DNA from: JAJFHI01 sp050633705
Lineage (GTDB): Bacteria; Pseudomonadota; Alphaproteobacteria; Rhizobiales; Hyphomicrobiaceae
Direction: 5' to 3'
DNA: 64,000 bases
Assembly (NCBI GenBank): GCA_050633705.1
Contig: JBOEGZ010000004.1
Span: forward strand, 228,143-292,142
Of the stretch, positions 1-8,156 are shown piece after piece; within the stretch, counting starts at the first letter, position 1, and every line of letters begins with the position of its first letter. Below the pieces are notes generated by a model. It did no database searches. It saw only the letters and a list, made by a program, of their open reading frames with translations, and had not been told where the DNA came from. The translations under genes and the position numbers were made by a program.

Positions 1-1586
1 GGGTGGGAACGAAGCGCGCCTTGTGCAAACGTAATCAGCGTGCGCGTTAGGATATTGGCACCTTCGACCGTTATACCAACCGGCACCATTTGGTAGGCTG
101 ATTGTAAGTAATTTGCCGGTCCATCACAGATCGCGCGTCCGCCGTGGATGTCCATTGCATCATTGACGGATTGGCGTAGACGCTCCGTTGTTTGATATTT
201 CATCAATGCGGAAATGACAGATGGTTTTTCACCACGCGTTACAAGAGCAGCGGTGACACCACGTGCAGCTTCGTTGACGTAGGCATTTTCAATTAGGCGC
301 ACGAGTGGTTCTTCGACACCCGCCATACGCGACACAGGAAGGCCGAATTGCTTGCGGATGCGGGCGTAAGCGCTCGTGACACGCAGCATCGCTTTGGCGC
401 CCGCCGTTGCTGAGGATGGTAGTGAGATTGCCCGGCCAGCGGCAAGGCACTCCATCAACATATGCCAGCCCTGACCCGCACGGTCCTGGCCTCCGATGAT
501 CCAATCCATGGGAATAAAGACGTCCCGGCCCCAGTTCGGGCCGTTTGGAAATGCCGCGCCACATGGCAGATGGCGCCGTCCGATGTGGACGCCAGGATGG
601 TTGGCTGGGACCATCGCCACGGTGATGCCGATATCCTCGTCATTGCCAAGAAGTTTATCGGGATCAAACAAATGAAACGCGAGCCCGACCAATGTCGCTT
701 TGGGGCCAAGGGTGATGTAGCGCTTGTCCCATGACAAACGAATGCCAAGGACCTCTTGTCCTTCGTGCATACCTTTGGTGACGGTCCCGATATCGCGCAT
801 GTTGACGGCGTCGGAACCTGAAGTTGGACCTGTTAGCGAAAAACAGGGAACGTCTTTTCCTTGTGCCAGACGTGGAAGGTAGTGTTCCTTTTGTTGGTTG
901 GTGCCGTATTTCTCGATTAATTCGCCAGGGCCCAAGGAATTGGGAACCATGACAATCGTCACAACATCAGGTGAGCGCGATGCGATCTTGCCCAGGATGA
1001 TGGATTGCGCTTGGGGCGAAAATCCCAAACCTCCGTGCTCTTTTGAGATCAACATGCCAAGAAAGCCATTGGCTTTAACAAAGTCCCAAATTTCTTCCGG
1101 AATTTCCTTTTGCTCAAAGCGGACTTGCCAGTCATTGATCATGCGGCACAGCTCTTGTGTCGGACCGTCTAGAAAGTCTCGCTCTTGGGCCGTCAGCTCA
1201 ATCGGTGGGATATCTCGCAACTGTTGCCAGTCGGGTGTTCCGGAAAAAAGTTCTGCATCAAATCCAACCGTACCTGCGTCGAGGGCTTGTTGCTCGGTCT
1301 CAGAAACGCGTGGCAAAATCTTTTTGACTTGCGCAAAAATTGGCTCGATGACGAATTGACGTCGCAAAGAGGGGACGGCAAGTAGTCCAAGAGCGATAGC
1401 TGGAAGCCAGCCAATTAGTCCCCAAAAGCCGTTGATCGGGAACCCCCACGCGCCAAACGGCAGGCCGGATTGCCAAATGAAAGTAAATCCAGCCATAGCC
1501 GTGGCCCAGATGGCCAGCGAAGCTCGGCTCATTGCGAGATATAACGCTATTGCAAGTCCAATAAGAATTATGATTGCAACTGACAT
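1..1586 (-). CDS. fadE: FadE-type acyl-CoA dehydrogenase, 3' part missing
   Basis: Catalyses the first step of fatty acid beta-oxidation, acyl-CoA to trans-2-enoyl-CoA, with FAD. Read on the minus strand, the first 528 residues lie in the window and the gene runs off its left edge; E. coli FadE has 814 residues, so about a third is missing. Residues 1-75 hold two or three hydrophobic segments, the membrane-anchor region of the long FadE family. The acyl-CoA dehydrogenase fold follows, with motifs such as SKEHGGLGFSPQAQ and FSLTGPTSGSDA. The last visible stretch, ITFAQGALRSH, matches the conserved part of FadE that ends in GAxRxHP. The start at 1586 has a GGAGG 7 bases upstream. Chain-length preference cannot be read from the sequence. 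The gene stands alone, divergent from the CDGSH gene. Confidence 0.93.
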   Translation of the reverse strand, partial: MSVAIIILIGLAIALYLAMSRASLAIWATAMAGFTFIWQSGLPFGAWGFPINGFWGLIGWLPAIALGLLAVPSLRRQFVIEPIFAQVKKILPRVSETEQQALDAGTVGFDAELFSGTPDWQQLRDIPPIELTAQERDFLDGPTQELCRMINDWQVRFEQKEIPEEIWDFVKANGFLGMLISKEHGGLGFSPQAQSIILGKIASRSPDVVTIVMVPNSLGPGELIEKYGTNQQKEHYLPRLAQGKDVPCFSLTGPTSGSDAVNMRDIGTVTKGMHEGQEVLGIRLSWDKRYITLGPKATLVGLAFHLFDPDKLLGNDEDIGITVAMVPANHPGVHIGRRHLPCGAAFPNGPNWGRDVFIPMDWIIGGQDRAGQGWHMLMECLAAGRAISLPSSATAGAKAMLRVTSAYARIRKQFGLPVSRMAGVEEPLVRLIENAYVNEAARGVTAALVTRGEKPSVISALMKYQTTERLRQSVNDAMDIHGGRAICDGPANYLQSAYQMVPVGITVEGANILTRTLITFAQGALRSH

Positions 1587-2009
1587 TTAGGTGCCTCCTG
1601 CAGGCGCAATGTCACCGCTTTATCGGCGGGACGTGAAAATCGATGGCCACCCTACAGCCTAAATATCAAGATATTGCTTACTTGACGTAAGCGTCAATTG
1701 CTACAACAAAATATTGTAAAAACAGTGGGTTATGTCCTGATGCTGTAAAGGTGAGATCTTCTTTGGCAAGTTTGCTGCGTGATGCTCGGTAACCATAACC
1801 GAACTGGGACACGTTGACGAGGTTGGCGCTCCTTACCCGATATCGACGCTTGCCGACCACGAGATTGCGCGATAGGAGGCTTGTGCCCGAAATTTCAGGT
1901 GGGCCTCGGTTGCTGGAGCTGGTCGAACCAAGTAGGCGTAATACGTTCGGGTGGTCTGGCCCGACTATCGATATGTGGCACGTTGGTCGAAAAAAGGGAC
2001 TTCAATATT
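1587..2009. other. Intergenic region between fadE and the CDGSH gene
   Basis: Divergent intergenic region of 423 bases. It should contain the promoters of both flanking genes, but I could not recognise convincing -35/-10 pairs. It holds the fadE ribosome site (GGAGG). A minus-strand open frame at 1678-1860 (60 codons, GTG start) has no family resemblance and was not called. Confidence 0.5.
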
Positions 2010-2252
2010 ATGGCGGATGATCCGGTCATTGCCCAGAAAGGGCCCTATCAGGTCGAACTCGAAGAGGGTAAGGCGTATTTCTTTTGTCGGTGCGGTTTGT
2101 CAAAAAAACAGCCATTCTGCGATGGCGCCCATCAAGGCAGTGGTCTTGAACCCTTGCGCTTTGTCGCCGAAGCGAGCGGACCAACCAACCTCTGCGGTTG
2201 CAAAGATACAGACGACGAACCGTTCTGTGATGGCTCTCACAATTTGCTGTAG
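2010..2252 (+). CDS. CDGSH iron-sulfur domain protein with two CDGSH motifs
   Basis: Small (80 residues) protein of the CDGSH/mitoNEET superfamily, which binds redox-active, labile 2Fe-2S clusters through three Cys and one His. Two complete motifs are visible: CRCGLSKKQPFCDGAH at about residues 27-42 and CGCKDTDDEPFCDGSH near the C-terminus. The protein should therefore carry two clusters, as in tandem-CDGSH bacterial proteins and human CISD3. No signal peptide or membrane segment is present, so it is probably cytoplasmic. The ATG at 2010 has AGGGAC about 10 bases upstream. A longer TTG-started frame from 1881 adds 43 residues without family character, so I rejected that start. The exact role (electron transfer, cluster donation or iron handling) cannot be told from sequence. 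Confidence 0.88.
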   Translation: MADDPVIAQKGPYQVELEEGKAYFFCRCGLSKKQPFCDGAHQGSGLEPLRFVAEASGPTNLCGCKDTDDEPFCDGSHNLL

Positions 2253-2377
2253 CAAACTAGTGTTGCCTCAGAGCGGGCCGACCCCGTTCTTTGCTGCGAC
2301 AATGTGGGGTGAGCAGTGGTGCATCACTTTACGCGATAAGTACGTATCGGGTTATGACGATCATCGAGGGGGATGAT

Positions 2378-3292
2378 TTGGACTATTTTATCCAACAGGT
2401 CATCAACGGCGTGACGCTCGGCTCGATTTATGGGCTGATCGCCATTGGCTACACGATGGTTTATGGCATTATTGGCATGATCAATTTTGCCCATGGCGAT
2501 GTGTTCATGGTGTCAATCTTTATCGCTGTCATCCTTCTGCTTCTCATCATGCAAGCCTTTAACGGACTGGCCATTGGGTTTGCCCTGATTGTGGTGCTGG
2601 TGCTCGGCATGGCGCTAACGTCGCTTTGGAGTTGGATGATTGAAAAGATCGCCTATCGACCCTTGCGTGGCTCGTTTCGATTGGCACCTTTGATTTCCGC
2701 GATTGGCATGTCGATATTCCTCGTAAACTTTGTGCAGTTGGTGCAGGGGCCGCGCAACAAATCTTTGCCGCCGATATTTCAAGGTGTGATTGAAATTCCG
2801 TTGGGCGCGGGAAGCTTCACGATTTCTTATAAGCAAATGCTGGTTGTGGTCGTAACGGCTGTATTGTTGGCCGCGTTCTGGTTCCTGGTGTCAAAAACAT
2901 CGTTGGGACGTGCGCAGCGGGCCTGTGAGCAAGATCAGAAAATGGCGGCATTGTTGGGGATTGATGTTGATCGTACGATTTCATTGACATTCATCATCGG
3001 TGCCGCGTTGGCGTCGGTTGCTGGTGTGATGTACATGCTGCAATACGGCGTGGTGAATTTTTCCGATGGCTTTGTTCCAGGCGTCAAAGCGTTTACGGCA
3101 GCCGTCCTTGGTGGCATCGGATCTTTGCCCGGTGCCGTTCTCGGTGGCTTGCTGATCGGTCTCATTGAGACGTTATGGTCGGCCTACTTTTCCACCGACT
3201 ACAAAGATGTCGCGGCGTTTTCGATACTCGCAATTGTCTTGATTTTCATGCCATCGGGCATTCTCGGCAAACCAGATGTGGAGAAGGTCTAG
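2378..3292 (+). CDS. livH: Branched-chain amino acid ABC transporter permease LivH
   Basis: Inner-membrane permease of the high-affinity leucine/isoleucine/valine (HAAT) ABC importer. It is 304 residues and nearly all hydrophobic, with about eight membrane segments. The N-terminus (YFIQQVINGVTLGSIYGL, then IGMINFAHGD) is the LivH signature, and a GxxGSLPGAVLGGLLIGLIE stretch lies near the C-terminus. I chose the TTG at 2378, since it gives the family's usual N-terminus and has GAGGGGG 5 bases upstream; an in-frame ATG at 2354 is the alternative. It opens a compact operon: livM starts 2 bases after its stop, then livG, livF, a DUF6867-like gene and livK. Homologues also carry other amides or organic acids, so the substrate is inferred from the family. 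Confidence 0.95.
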   Translation: MDYFIQQVINGVTLGSIYGLIAIGYTMVYGIIGMINFAHGDVFMVSIFIAVILLLLIMQAFNGLAIGFALIVVLVLGMALTSLWSWMIEKIAYRPLRGSFRLAPLISAIGMSIFLVNFVQLVQGPRNKSLPPIFQGVIEIPLGAGSFTISYKQMLVVVVTAVLLAAFWFLVSKTSLGRAQRACEQDQKMAALLGIDVDRTISLTFIIGAALASVAGVMYMLQYGVVNFSDGFVPGVKAFTAAVLGGIGSLPGAVLGGLLIGLIETLWSAYFSTDYKDVAAFSILAIVLIFMPSGILGKPDVEKV

Positions 3293-3294
3293 GT

Positions 3295-4698
3295 ATGATT
3301 GGCAGCAATAAATCAGGCGTTGGGGGTAATGGCGCAAACAACGTTGGCGACGCAAGCCTGGCCATTGCTGCAAAGAAAGCTGCTTTTGTCGCGCTGATCA
3401 TTCTGGGTTTGTGTTTTCCAATTGTCGCATATCGGACAATGCAAGACGTAAGTGGAGGTGGCGCGGGTCTCGTATTGCAACAGCGCTGGGGCTTGGTGCT
3501 CGTGCTATGTGCGATCGGCTTTTTTGCACGGTTCTTCTGGCTTGCCTTACACGATCAACGTCACACAGCAGGCCAATGGGCCAACGCACACTTTATTTCA
3601 ATTCCTGCCCGCTACAAAAAAATTGCAAAGTATGTCGGTTTGGTTTTGTTGATTGCCTATCCTTTCATCATGATCGCATTGACGGGCAAGGGTGGGGCGA
3701 TCAAGTGGATCGATAATTTCGGAATTCAGATCCTCATTTATGTCATGCTGGGATGGGGCTTGAATATTGTTGTTGGCCTTGCTGGATTGCTCGACCTTGG
3801 TTATGTCGCTTTTTATGCTGTCGGTGCATATTCTTCCGCCTTGCTGGCAAAGAACTTCGGGTTTTCCTTCTGGCTCTGTTTGCCTCTTGCCGGCATATTC
3901 GCGGCCCTTTGGGGGATAATGCTGGGGTTTCCGGTGTTGCGTTTGCGTGGCGACTACCTGGCAATCGTGACACTTGCTTTTGGTGAAATCATACGCCTTG
4001 TTTTAATCAACTGGGTTGATTTGACGGGTGGTTATGCCGGTATTTCTGGAATTCCACGACCATCATTCTTTGGCCTGTCGTTTAATGCAGCGCCTGGTGG
4101 GTTTGCGGATGTGTTTGGCCTGTCGTTCACGCCGCTACATCGTCTGGTGTTCTTTTTCTACCTCATTTTGGCGCTAGCTGCGTTAACGTACTTTGTCACC
4201 ATTCGCTTGCGCCGCTTGCCACTTGGACGGGCATGGGAAGCCTTGCGCGAAGATGAAATTGCCTGCCGCTCGCTCGGCGTCAATACCGTTTCAACAAAGC
4301 TCACGGCGTTTTCAATTGGTGCAATGTTTGGTGGTTTTGCTGGCGCCTTCTTTGCTGCACGTCAGGGGTTTATCTCACCGGAAAGCTTCATCTTCATGGA
4401 GAGTGCGGTGATCTTGTCGATCGTTGTGCTGGGCGGTATGGGCAGTCAAGTGGGCGTTGCGGTTGCAGCCATTGCTATGATTGGCGGTACGGAAATACTT
4501 CGCGAACTTGGGTTTTTAAAAGCCATCTTTGGTGCTGAGTTTGATCCAACACAATATCGCATGTTGATATTTGGTATGGCGATGGTGGCCATGATGGTGT
4601 TGCGTCCACGTGGCCTCATCTCAAATCGCGAACCATCGATCTTTTTAAACGAACGCAAAGCAATTTCCGGCAGTCATGTGAAGGAGGGGCACGGTTGA
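3295..4698 (+). CDS. livM: Branched-chain amino acid ABC transporter permease LivM
   Basis: Second permease subunit of the LivHMGF importer, pairing with LivH in the inner membrane. It has 467 residues. A 40-residue polar N-terminus and two extra hydrophobic segments precede the usual LivM core, which makes it longer than the common form of about 420. Core landmarks are NIVVGLAGLLDLGYVAFYAVGAY near residue 160 (the LivM signature), the cytoplasmic stretch GRAWEALREDEIACRSLGVN that contacts the ATPase, and a terminal LRPRGL. The ATG at 3295 lies 2 bases after livH. Its TGA stop (4696-4698) overlaps the livG ATG by one base, indicating translational coupling. Confidence 0.95.
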   Translation: MIGSNKSGVGGNGANNVGDASLAIAAKKAAFVALIILGLCFPIVAYRTMQDVSGGGAGLVLQQRWGLVLVLCAIGFFARFFWLALHDQRHTAGQWANAHFISIPARYKKIAKYVGLVLLIAYPFIMIALTGKGGAIKWIDNFGIQILIYVMLGWGLNIVVGLAGLLDLGYVAFYAVGAYSSALLAKNFGFSFWLCLPLAGIFAALWGIMLGFPVLRLRGDYLAIVTLAFGEIIRLVLINWVDLTGGYAGISGIPRPSFFGLSFNAAPGGFADVFGLSFTPLHRLVFFFYLILALAALTYFVTIRLRRLPLGRAWEALREDEIACRSLGVNTVSTKLTAFSIGAMFGGFAGAFFAARQGFISPESFIFMESAVILSIVVLGGMGSQVGVAVAAIAMIGGTEILRELGFLKAIFGAEFDPTQYRMLIFGMAMVAMMVLRPRGLISNREPSIFLNERKAISGSHVKEGHG

Positions 4699-5630
4699 TG
4701 ACGCCTCCTGTCCCACAACCCTCAACAGACCCGGCCCCGCTCTTGTCGGTGGAACACCTCTCCATGAGATTTGGAGGCTTGGTGGCCATTGATGACTTGA
4801 GCTTTGATGTTGCGCGTGGAGACATCACGGCTTTGATTGGCCCTAATGGCGCAGGCAAAACCACGGTTTTCAACTGCATTACCGGATTTTATAAACCATC
4901 CAGTGGTCGCATTGTGCTGCGTGGCGACAATGGCGTTACCAATCAAGATGTACAGGCGTTGACCGCATCTGGCAAACGACGAAGGCACACAAAAAAAGGT
5001 GGTGTTTTCTTGCTGGAACGCATGCCCGACTTTGAAATTAGTGCAAAAGCAAAAGTCACACGCACGTTTCAAAACATTCGTTTGTTCACAGGTATGACGG
5101 TTTTAGAAAACCTGGTTGTCGCCCAGCACAATGTATTAATGCGCGCGTCTGGTTGGACTGTTCTCGGTTTGGTGGGTGCCAAAAGCTTTGTTGAGGCCGA
5201 AAAGCAAGCGGTTGCAAAGGCCAAGCGTTGGTTGGAGCGCATCAATCTTATTGACCGTGCTGACGATTCAGCCGGTGATTTGCCTTATGGAGATCAGCGA
5301 CGTCTGGAAATTGCGCGTGCTATGTGCACCGACCCGGTCTTGCTTTGCCTGGATGAACCGGCCGCTGGTCTTAACCCAAAAGAAAGCAGTGAGCTTAACG
5401 CGCTTCTTCTCGATATTCGTAAAAACGATGCCACGACGCTTCTGCTTATCGAGCACGACATGAGTGTCGTGATGGAGATTTCTGATCATGTCGTGGTGAT
5501 TGAATACGGTCGCAAGATAGCCGATGGGACACCTGACGCAATACAAAATGATCCTGCTGTGATTGCCGCGTACCTGGGTGTCGAAGATGAAGATGTCGAA
5601 GCTGCTGAAGCGGGGTTGGACGAAGCATGA
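4698..5630 (+). CDS. livG: Branched-chain amino acid ABC transporter ATPase LivG
   Basis: First ATP-binding subunit of the Liv importer, 310 residues, cytoplasmic and membrane-associated. Walker A is GPNGAGKTTVFN near residue 50, the ABC signature is degenerate (YGDQRRLEIARAM, as usual in LivG), and Walker B is LLCLDEPAAGLNP, followed by the switch His in LLIEHDMSVV. A basic insert of about 30 residues (TASGKRRRHTKKGGVF) lies between Walker A and the Q-loop region; LivG proteins often have a shorter one. The C-terminal tail is acidic. The ATG at 4698 overlaps the livM stop and has AAGGAGGGG about 10 bases upstream. Its end overlaps the livF start by 4 bases. Confidence 0.95.
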   Translation: MTPPVPQPSTDPAPLLSVEHLSMRFGGLVAIDDLSFDVARGDITALIGPNGAGKTTVFNCITGFYKPSSGRIVLRGDNGVTNQDVQALTASGKRRRHTKKGGVFLLERMPDFEISAKAKVTRTFQNIRLFTGMTVLENLVVAQHNVLMRASGWTVLGLVGAKSFVEAEKQAVAKAKRWLERINLIDRADDSAGDLPYGDQRRLEIARAMCTDPVLLCLDEPAAGLNPKESSELNALLLDIRKNDATTLLLIEHDMSVVMEISDHVVVIEYGRKIADGTPDAIQNDPAVIAAYLGVEDEDVEAAEAGLDEA

Positions 5631-6364
5631 CACAACCTGCAAGCGACGCATTTTTGAACATCCGCGGTGTCACGGCCTATTATGGCAATATCATTGCGTT
5701 GAAAGGCATAGACCTTGATGTGCATCGTGGCGAAATCGTAACTCTGATCGGCGCTAATGGAGCTGGCAAGTCGACATTGATGATGACGATCTTCGGGCAT
5801 CCGCGTGCGCGTGATGGTTCGATTGTTTTGGATGGCGAAGATCTCACGAAATTGCCGACGCATGAGATCGCCAAACTTGGGATAGCCCAATCTCCTGAGG
5901 GGCGTCGCATTTTTCCGCGCATGACTGTGCTTGAAAATTTACAAATGGGTGCAACGCTTGCCGATCCAAAACACTTTGGCGATGACCTCGAGCGAATGTG
6001 CACCTTGTTTCCACGGCTGAAGGAACGCATTGGACAACGCGGCGGAACGTTGTCGGGTGGGGAGCAACAAATGTTGGCGATCGCGCGTGCGTTGATGAGC
6101 CGTCCTAAGTTGTTGTTGCTGGATGAGCCGTCGCTGGGATTGGCACCTTTGATCGTGAAACATATTTTCGATGCCATTCGAAAGATCAACGAGGATGATG
6201 ATCTGACCGTCTTTCTTGTCGAACAAAATGCTTATCATGCATTGAAGTTGGCGCACCGTGGCTATGTGATGGTGAACGGCAATATTACGATGTCAGGAAC
6301 AGGGCGTGACCTTTTGCACCGCCCAGAAGTTCGCGCGGCATATCTTGAAGGTGGCAGAGCCTAG
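5627..6364 (+). CDS. livF: Branched-chain amino acid ABC transporter ATPase LivF
   Basis: Second ATP-binding subunit of the Liv importer, 245 residues. It has Walker A GANGAGKSTLMM, the LivF-typical SPEGRRIFPRMTVLENL, signature LSGGEQQMLAIARAL, Walker B LLLLDEPSLGLAP and switch His region LVEQNAYHAL. In LivF the usual EHD is replaced by EQN, as here. The start codon overlaps the livG stop (ATGA), so the two ATPases are translationally coupled and probably made in equal amounts. It is followed 22 bases later by the DUF6867-like gene. Confidence 0.95.
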   Translation: MTQPASDAFLNIRGVTAYYGNIIALKGIDLDVHRGEIVTLIGANGAGKSTLMMTIFGHPRARDGSIVLDGEDLTKLPTHEIAKLGIAQSPEGRRIFPRMTVLENLQMGATLADPKHFGDDLERMCTLFPRLKERIGQRGGTLSGGEQQMLAIARALMSRPKLLLLDEPSLGLAPLIVKHIFDAIRKINEDDDLTVFLVEQNAYHALKLAHRGYVMVNGNITMSGTGRDLLHRPEVRAAYLEGGRA

Positions 6365-6386
6365 CCAGTATTTGAAGGACGACTGG

Positions 6387-6746
6387 ATGTTTGATCAGGT
6401 TTATCCAAGTGGCCCAAACGGGTTTTGGGTCTTTGTTCTATTGACCGTCGTTCTTGGCGGGCTCACGGCTTGGGCAACGGGTCGGGCGGTGGCATCGACC
6501 TGGCGGCCATTGGTGCAAATTGTAGGTTATATTTTTTTATTAGCGTTGGTGGTTCGTTTTTTTCACTACGCGCTGTTTCAACAACCGTTGTTGGCACCGG
6601 CTGCCTTTGTGATTGATTTTACCGTTCTGCTCGCCATAGCCTTTTGTGGCTACCGGTGGATGCGTGCTTGGCAGATGCAAGAGCAGTATCCGTGGCGTTA
6701 TGAGCGCCGTGGTTTGTTTTTTTGGCGTGCGCACAGCGGCTTGTAA
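6387..6746 (+). CDS. DUF6867-like membrane protein of the liv operon
   Basis: Small integral membrane protein, 119 residues. It has three hydrophobic segments at about residues 12-31, 42-60 and 70-90, then a basic aromatic tail (QEQYPWRYERRGLFFWRA). It resembles the DUF6867 family, found next to liv transporter genes in alphaproteobacteria; the function is unknown. The position 22 bases after livF and before the binding-protein gene suggests an accessory role in this importer. The ATG at 6387 has GAAGGA 9-12 bases upstream. A TTG-started frame from 6306 would overlap livF by 59 bases and is less likely. The family assignment is from memory of the sequence type, hence moderate confidence. Confidence 0.68.
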   Translation: MFDQVYPSGPNGFWVFVLLTVVLGGLTAWATGRAVASTWRPLVQIVGYIFLLALVVRFFHYALFQQPLLAPAAFVIDFTVLLAIAFCGYRWMRAWQMQEQYPWRYERRGLFFWRAHSGL

Positions 6747-6921
6747 ACGCTCCAATCCGTCGATTGTGAGCGTTGTAAATCTGAATATTTTCGTTGAAAA
6801 CGTGACAATTGCATAAAAATGCATAGAGATGGGCGCAAGAAAATTTAGATTGTCTCAATGTCACCACCGCACGAGCGGTCGTTCCAGGTGTTGTTGCTTG
6901 CATTTTTAAGGGGAGAGACAC

Positions 6922-8067
6922 ATGCGTCTTCATTGGTTGAGCGCGATTGTCGTCGCTGTGGTCGGTGTTTTGGTTGTTGGTTGTGGAGATGGTTCCGAAA
7001 ATGGTGGGGCAGATTCCAACGTTATCAAGATTGGTGTTGCTGGACCTTTGACCGGGCCCAATGCTTCATTTGGAGCACAGCTGAAAAAGGGGGCTGAGCA
7101 AGCCGCTGAAGATATCAATGCTGCTGGTGGGTTTAATGGAAAAACCATAGAGCTGATCTTTGGTGACGATGTCTCCGATCCAAAACAGGGTGTGTCGGTG
7201 GCCAACAAATTTGTTGGTGAAGGCGTACAGTTTGTAATCGGTCACTTCAACTCAGGTGTCTCACTACCTGCCTCAGACGTTTATGCTGAGAACGGTGTCT
7301 TGATGATCTCACCAGCATCGACAACTCCTAAGCTCACCGATCGCAACTTGTGGAATGTGTTTCGAACCTGTGGTCGCGACGATCAACAGGGAATTGTTGC
7401 CGGCAAATATATCGCCGAGAATTTCAAGGACAGTCGTGTTGCAATCATTCACGACAAGACGACCTACGGTAAGGGGCTGGCTGACGAGACCAAAAAGGCC
7501 ATGAACGAGTATGGCGTCAATGAAGTGATCTACGAAGGTGTCAACACAGGTGAGAAAGATTTCTCGGCGCTTATTTCAAAAATGAAACAAGACAACGTTG
7601 AACTCATCTATTGGGGTGGTTTGCATACTGAAGGTGGTCTGATCGTGCGCCAACTCGCAGATGCCGGTGTGAATGCAAAATTCATGGGTGCAGATGGTAT
7701 TGCAACAGATGAATTTGCCAATGTAGGCGGACCTGGCGCGGAAGGTGTTTTAATGACATTTCCACCTGATCCGCAAAAACGGGCAGAAGCCCAATCTGTT
7801 ATCGAGAAATTTGAAAAGAAGGGCTACAAACCGGAGGCTTATACGCTTTACAGCTATGCCGCGCTCCAAATTGTGGTCGAGGCAGGTAATGCGATCAAAT
7901 CAAATGATCCAAGAAAAGTGGCTGAAGAGATCCGCTCAGGCAAAGTCTACAACACCGTCATTGGCGATTTGAACTACAACGAAAAAGGCGACATAACGCG
8001 GCTCGATTACACGATTTACACTTGGACAAAAACAGAGAATGGCAACATCACTTTTGTTGAAAATTGA
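6922..8067 (+). CDS. livK: Branched-chain amino acid-binding protein, LivK type, lipoprotein
   Basis: Substrate-binding component of the Liv importer, 381 residues, type I periplasmic-binding fold. The N-terminus is a lipoprotein signal (hydrophobic run, then VLVVGC, with Cys21 as the lipidated residue), so the protein is probably membrane-anchored rather than freely periplasmic. The mature part begins IKIGVAGPLTGPNASFG and contains the ligand-pocket region FNSGVSLPASDVY, SPASTTPKLTDR and the motif GRDDQQGIVAGKYI. The ATG at 6922 has GGGGAGA 5 bases upstream. A 175-base gap separates it from the DUF6867-like gene, so it may also have its own promoter, which would fit the need for excess binding protein. 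A hairpin terminator lies 44 bases after the stop. Confidence 0.93.
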   Translation: MRLHWLSAIVVAVVGVLVVGCGDGSENGGADSNVIKIGVAGPLTGPNASFGAQLKKGAEQAAEDINAAGGFNGKTIELIFGDDVSDPKQGVSVANKFVGEGVQFVIGHFNSGVSLPASDVYAENGVLMISPASTTPKLTDRNLWNVFRTCGRDDQQGIVAGKYIAENFKDSRVAIIHDKTTYGKGLADETKKAMNEYGVNEVIYEGVNTGEKDFSALISKMKQDNVELIYWGGLHTEGGLIVRQLADAGVNAKFMGADGIATDEFANVGGPGAEGVLMTFPPDPQKRAEAQSVIEKFEKKGYKPEAYTLYSYAALQIVVEAGNAIKSNDPRKVAEEIRSGKVYNTVIGDLNYNEKGDITRLDYTIYTWTKTENGNITFVEN

Positions 8068-8110
8068 TGCCAACCGCTGAGTTAAGAGCCACGATACAAC
8101 ACGTTTTCTT

Positions 8111-8142
8111 GGGCGGCCCATTGTGGTCGCCCATTGTTGTTT
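8111..8142 (+). terminator. Terminator of the liv operon
   Basis: Arms GGGCGGCC (8111-8118) and GGTCGCCC (8125-8132) pair over 8 bp (one G-T) around a 6-base loop and are followed by a T-rich run (ATTGTTGTTT). It sits between livK and the diverged livK-like gene. It implies that the second gene is mostly expressed separately, and it supports the start of that gene at 8157 rather than at the livK stop. Confidence 0.75.
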
Positions 8143-8156
8143 CGGTATCAACAAGG

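Noticed and set aside
1678..1860. Minus-strand open frame of 60 codons, GTG start
   Set aside because: No ribosome site and no recognised family; the frame continues open upstream, so the GTG is arbitrary. Treated as chance within the divergent region.
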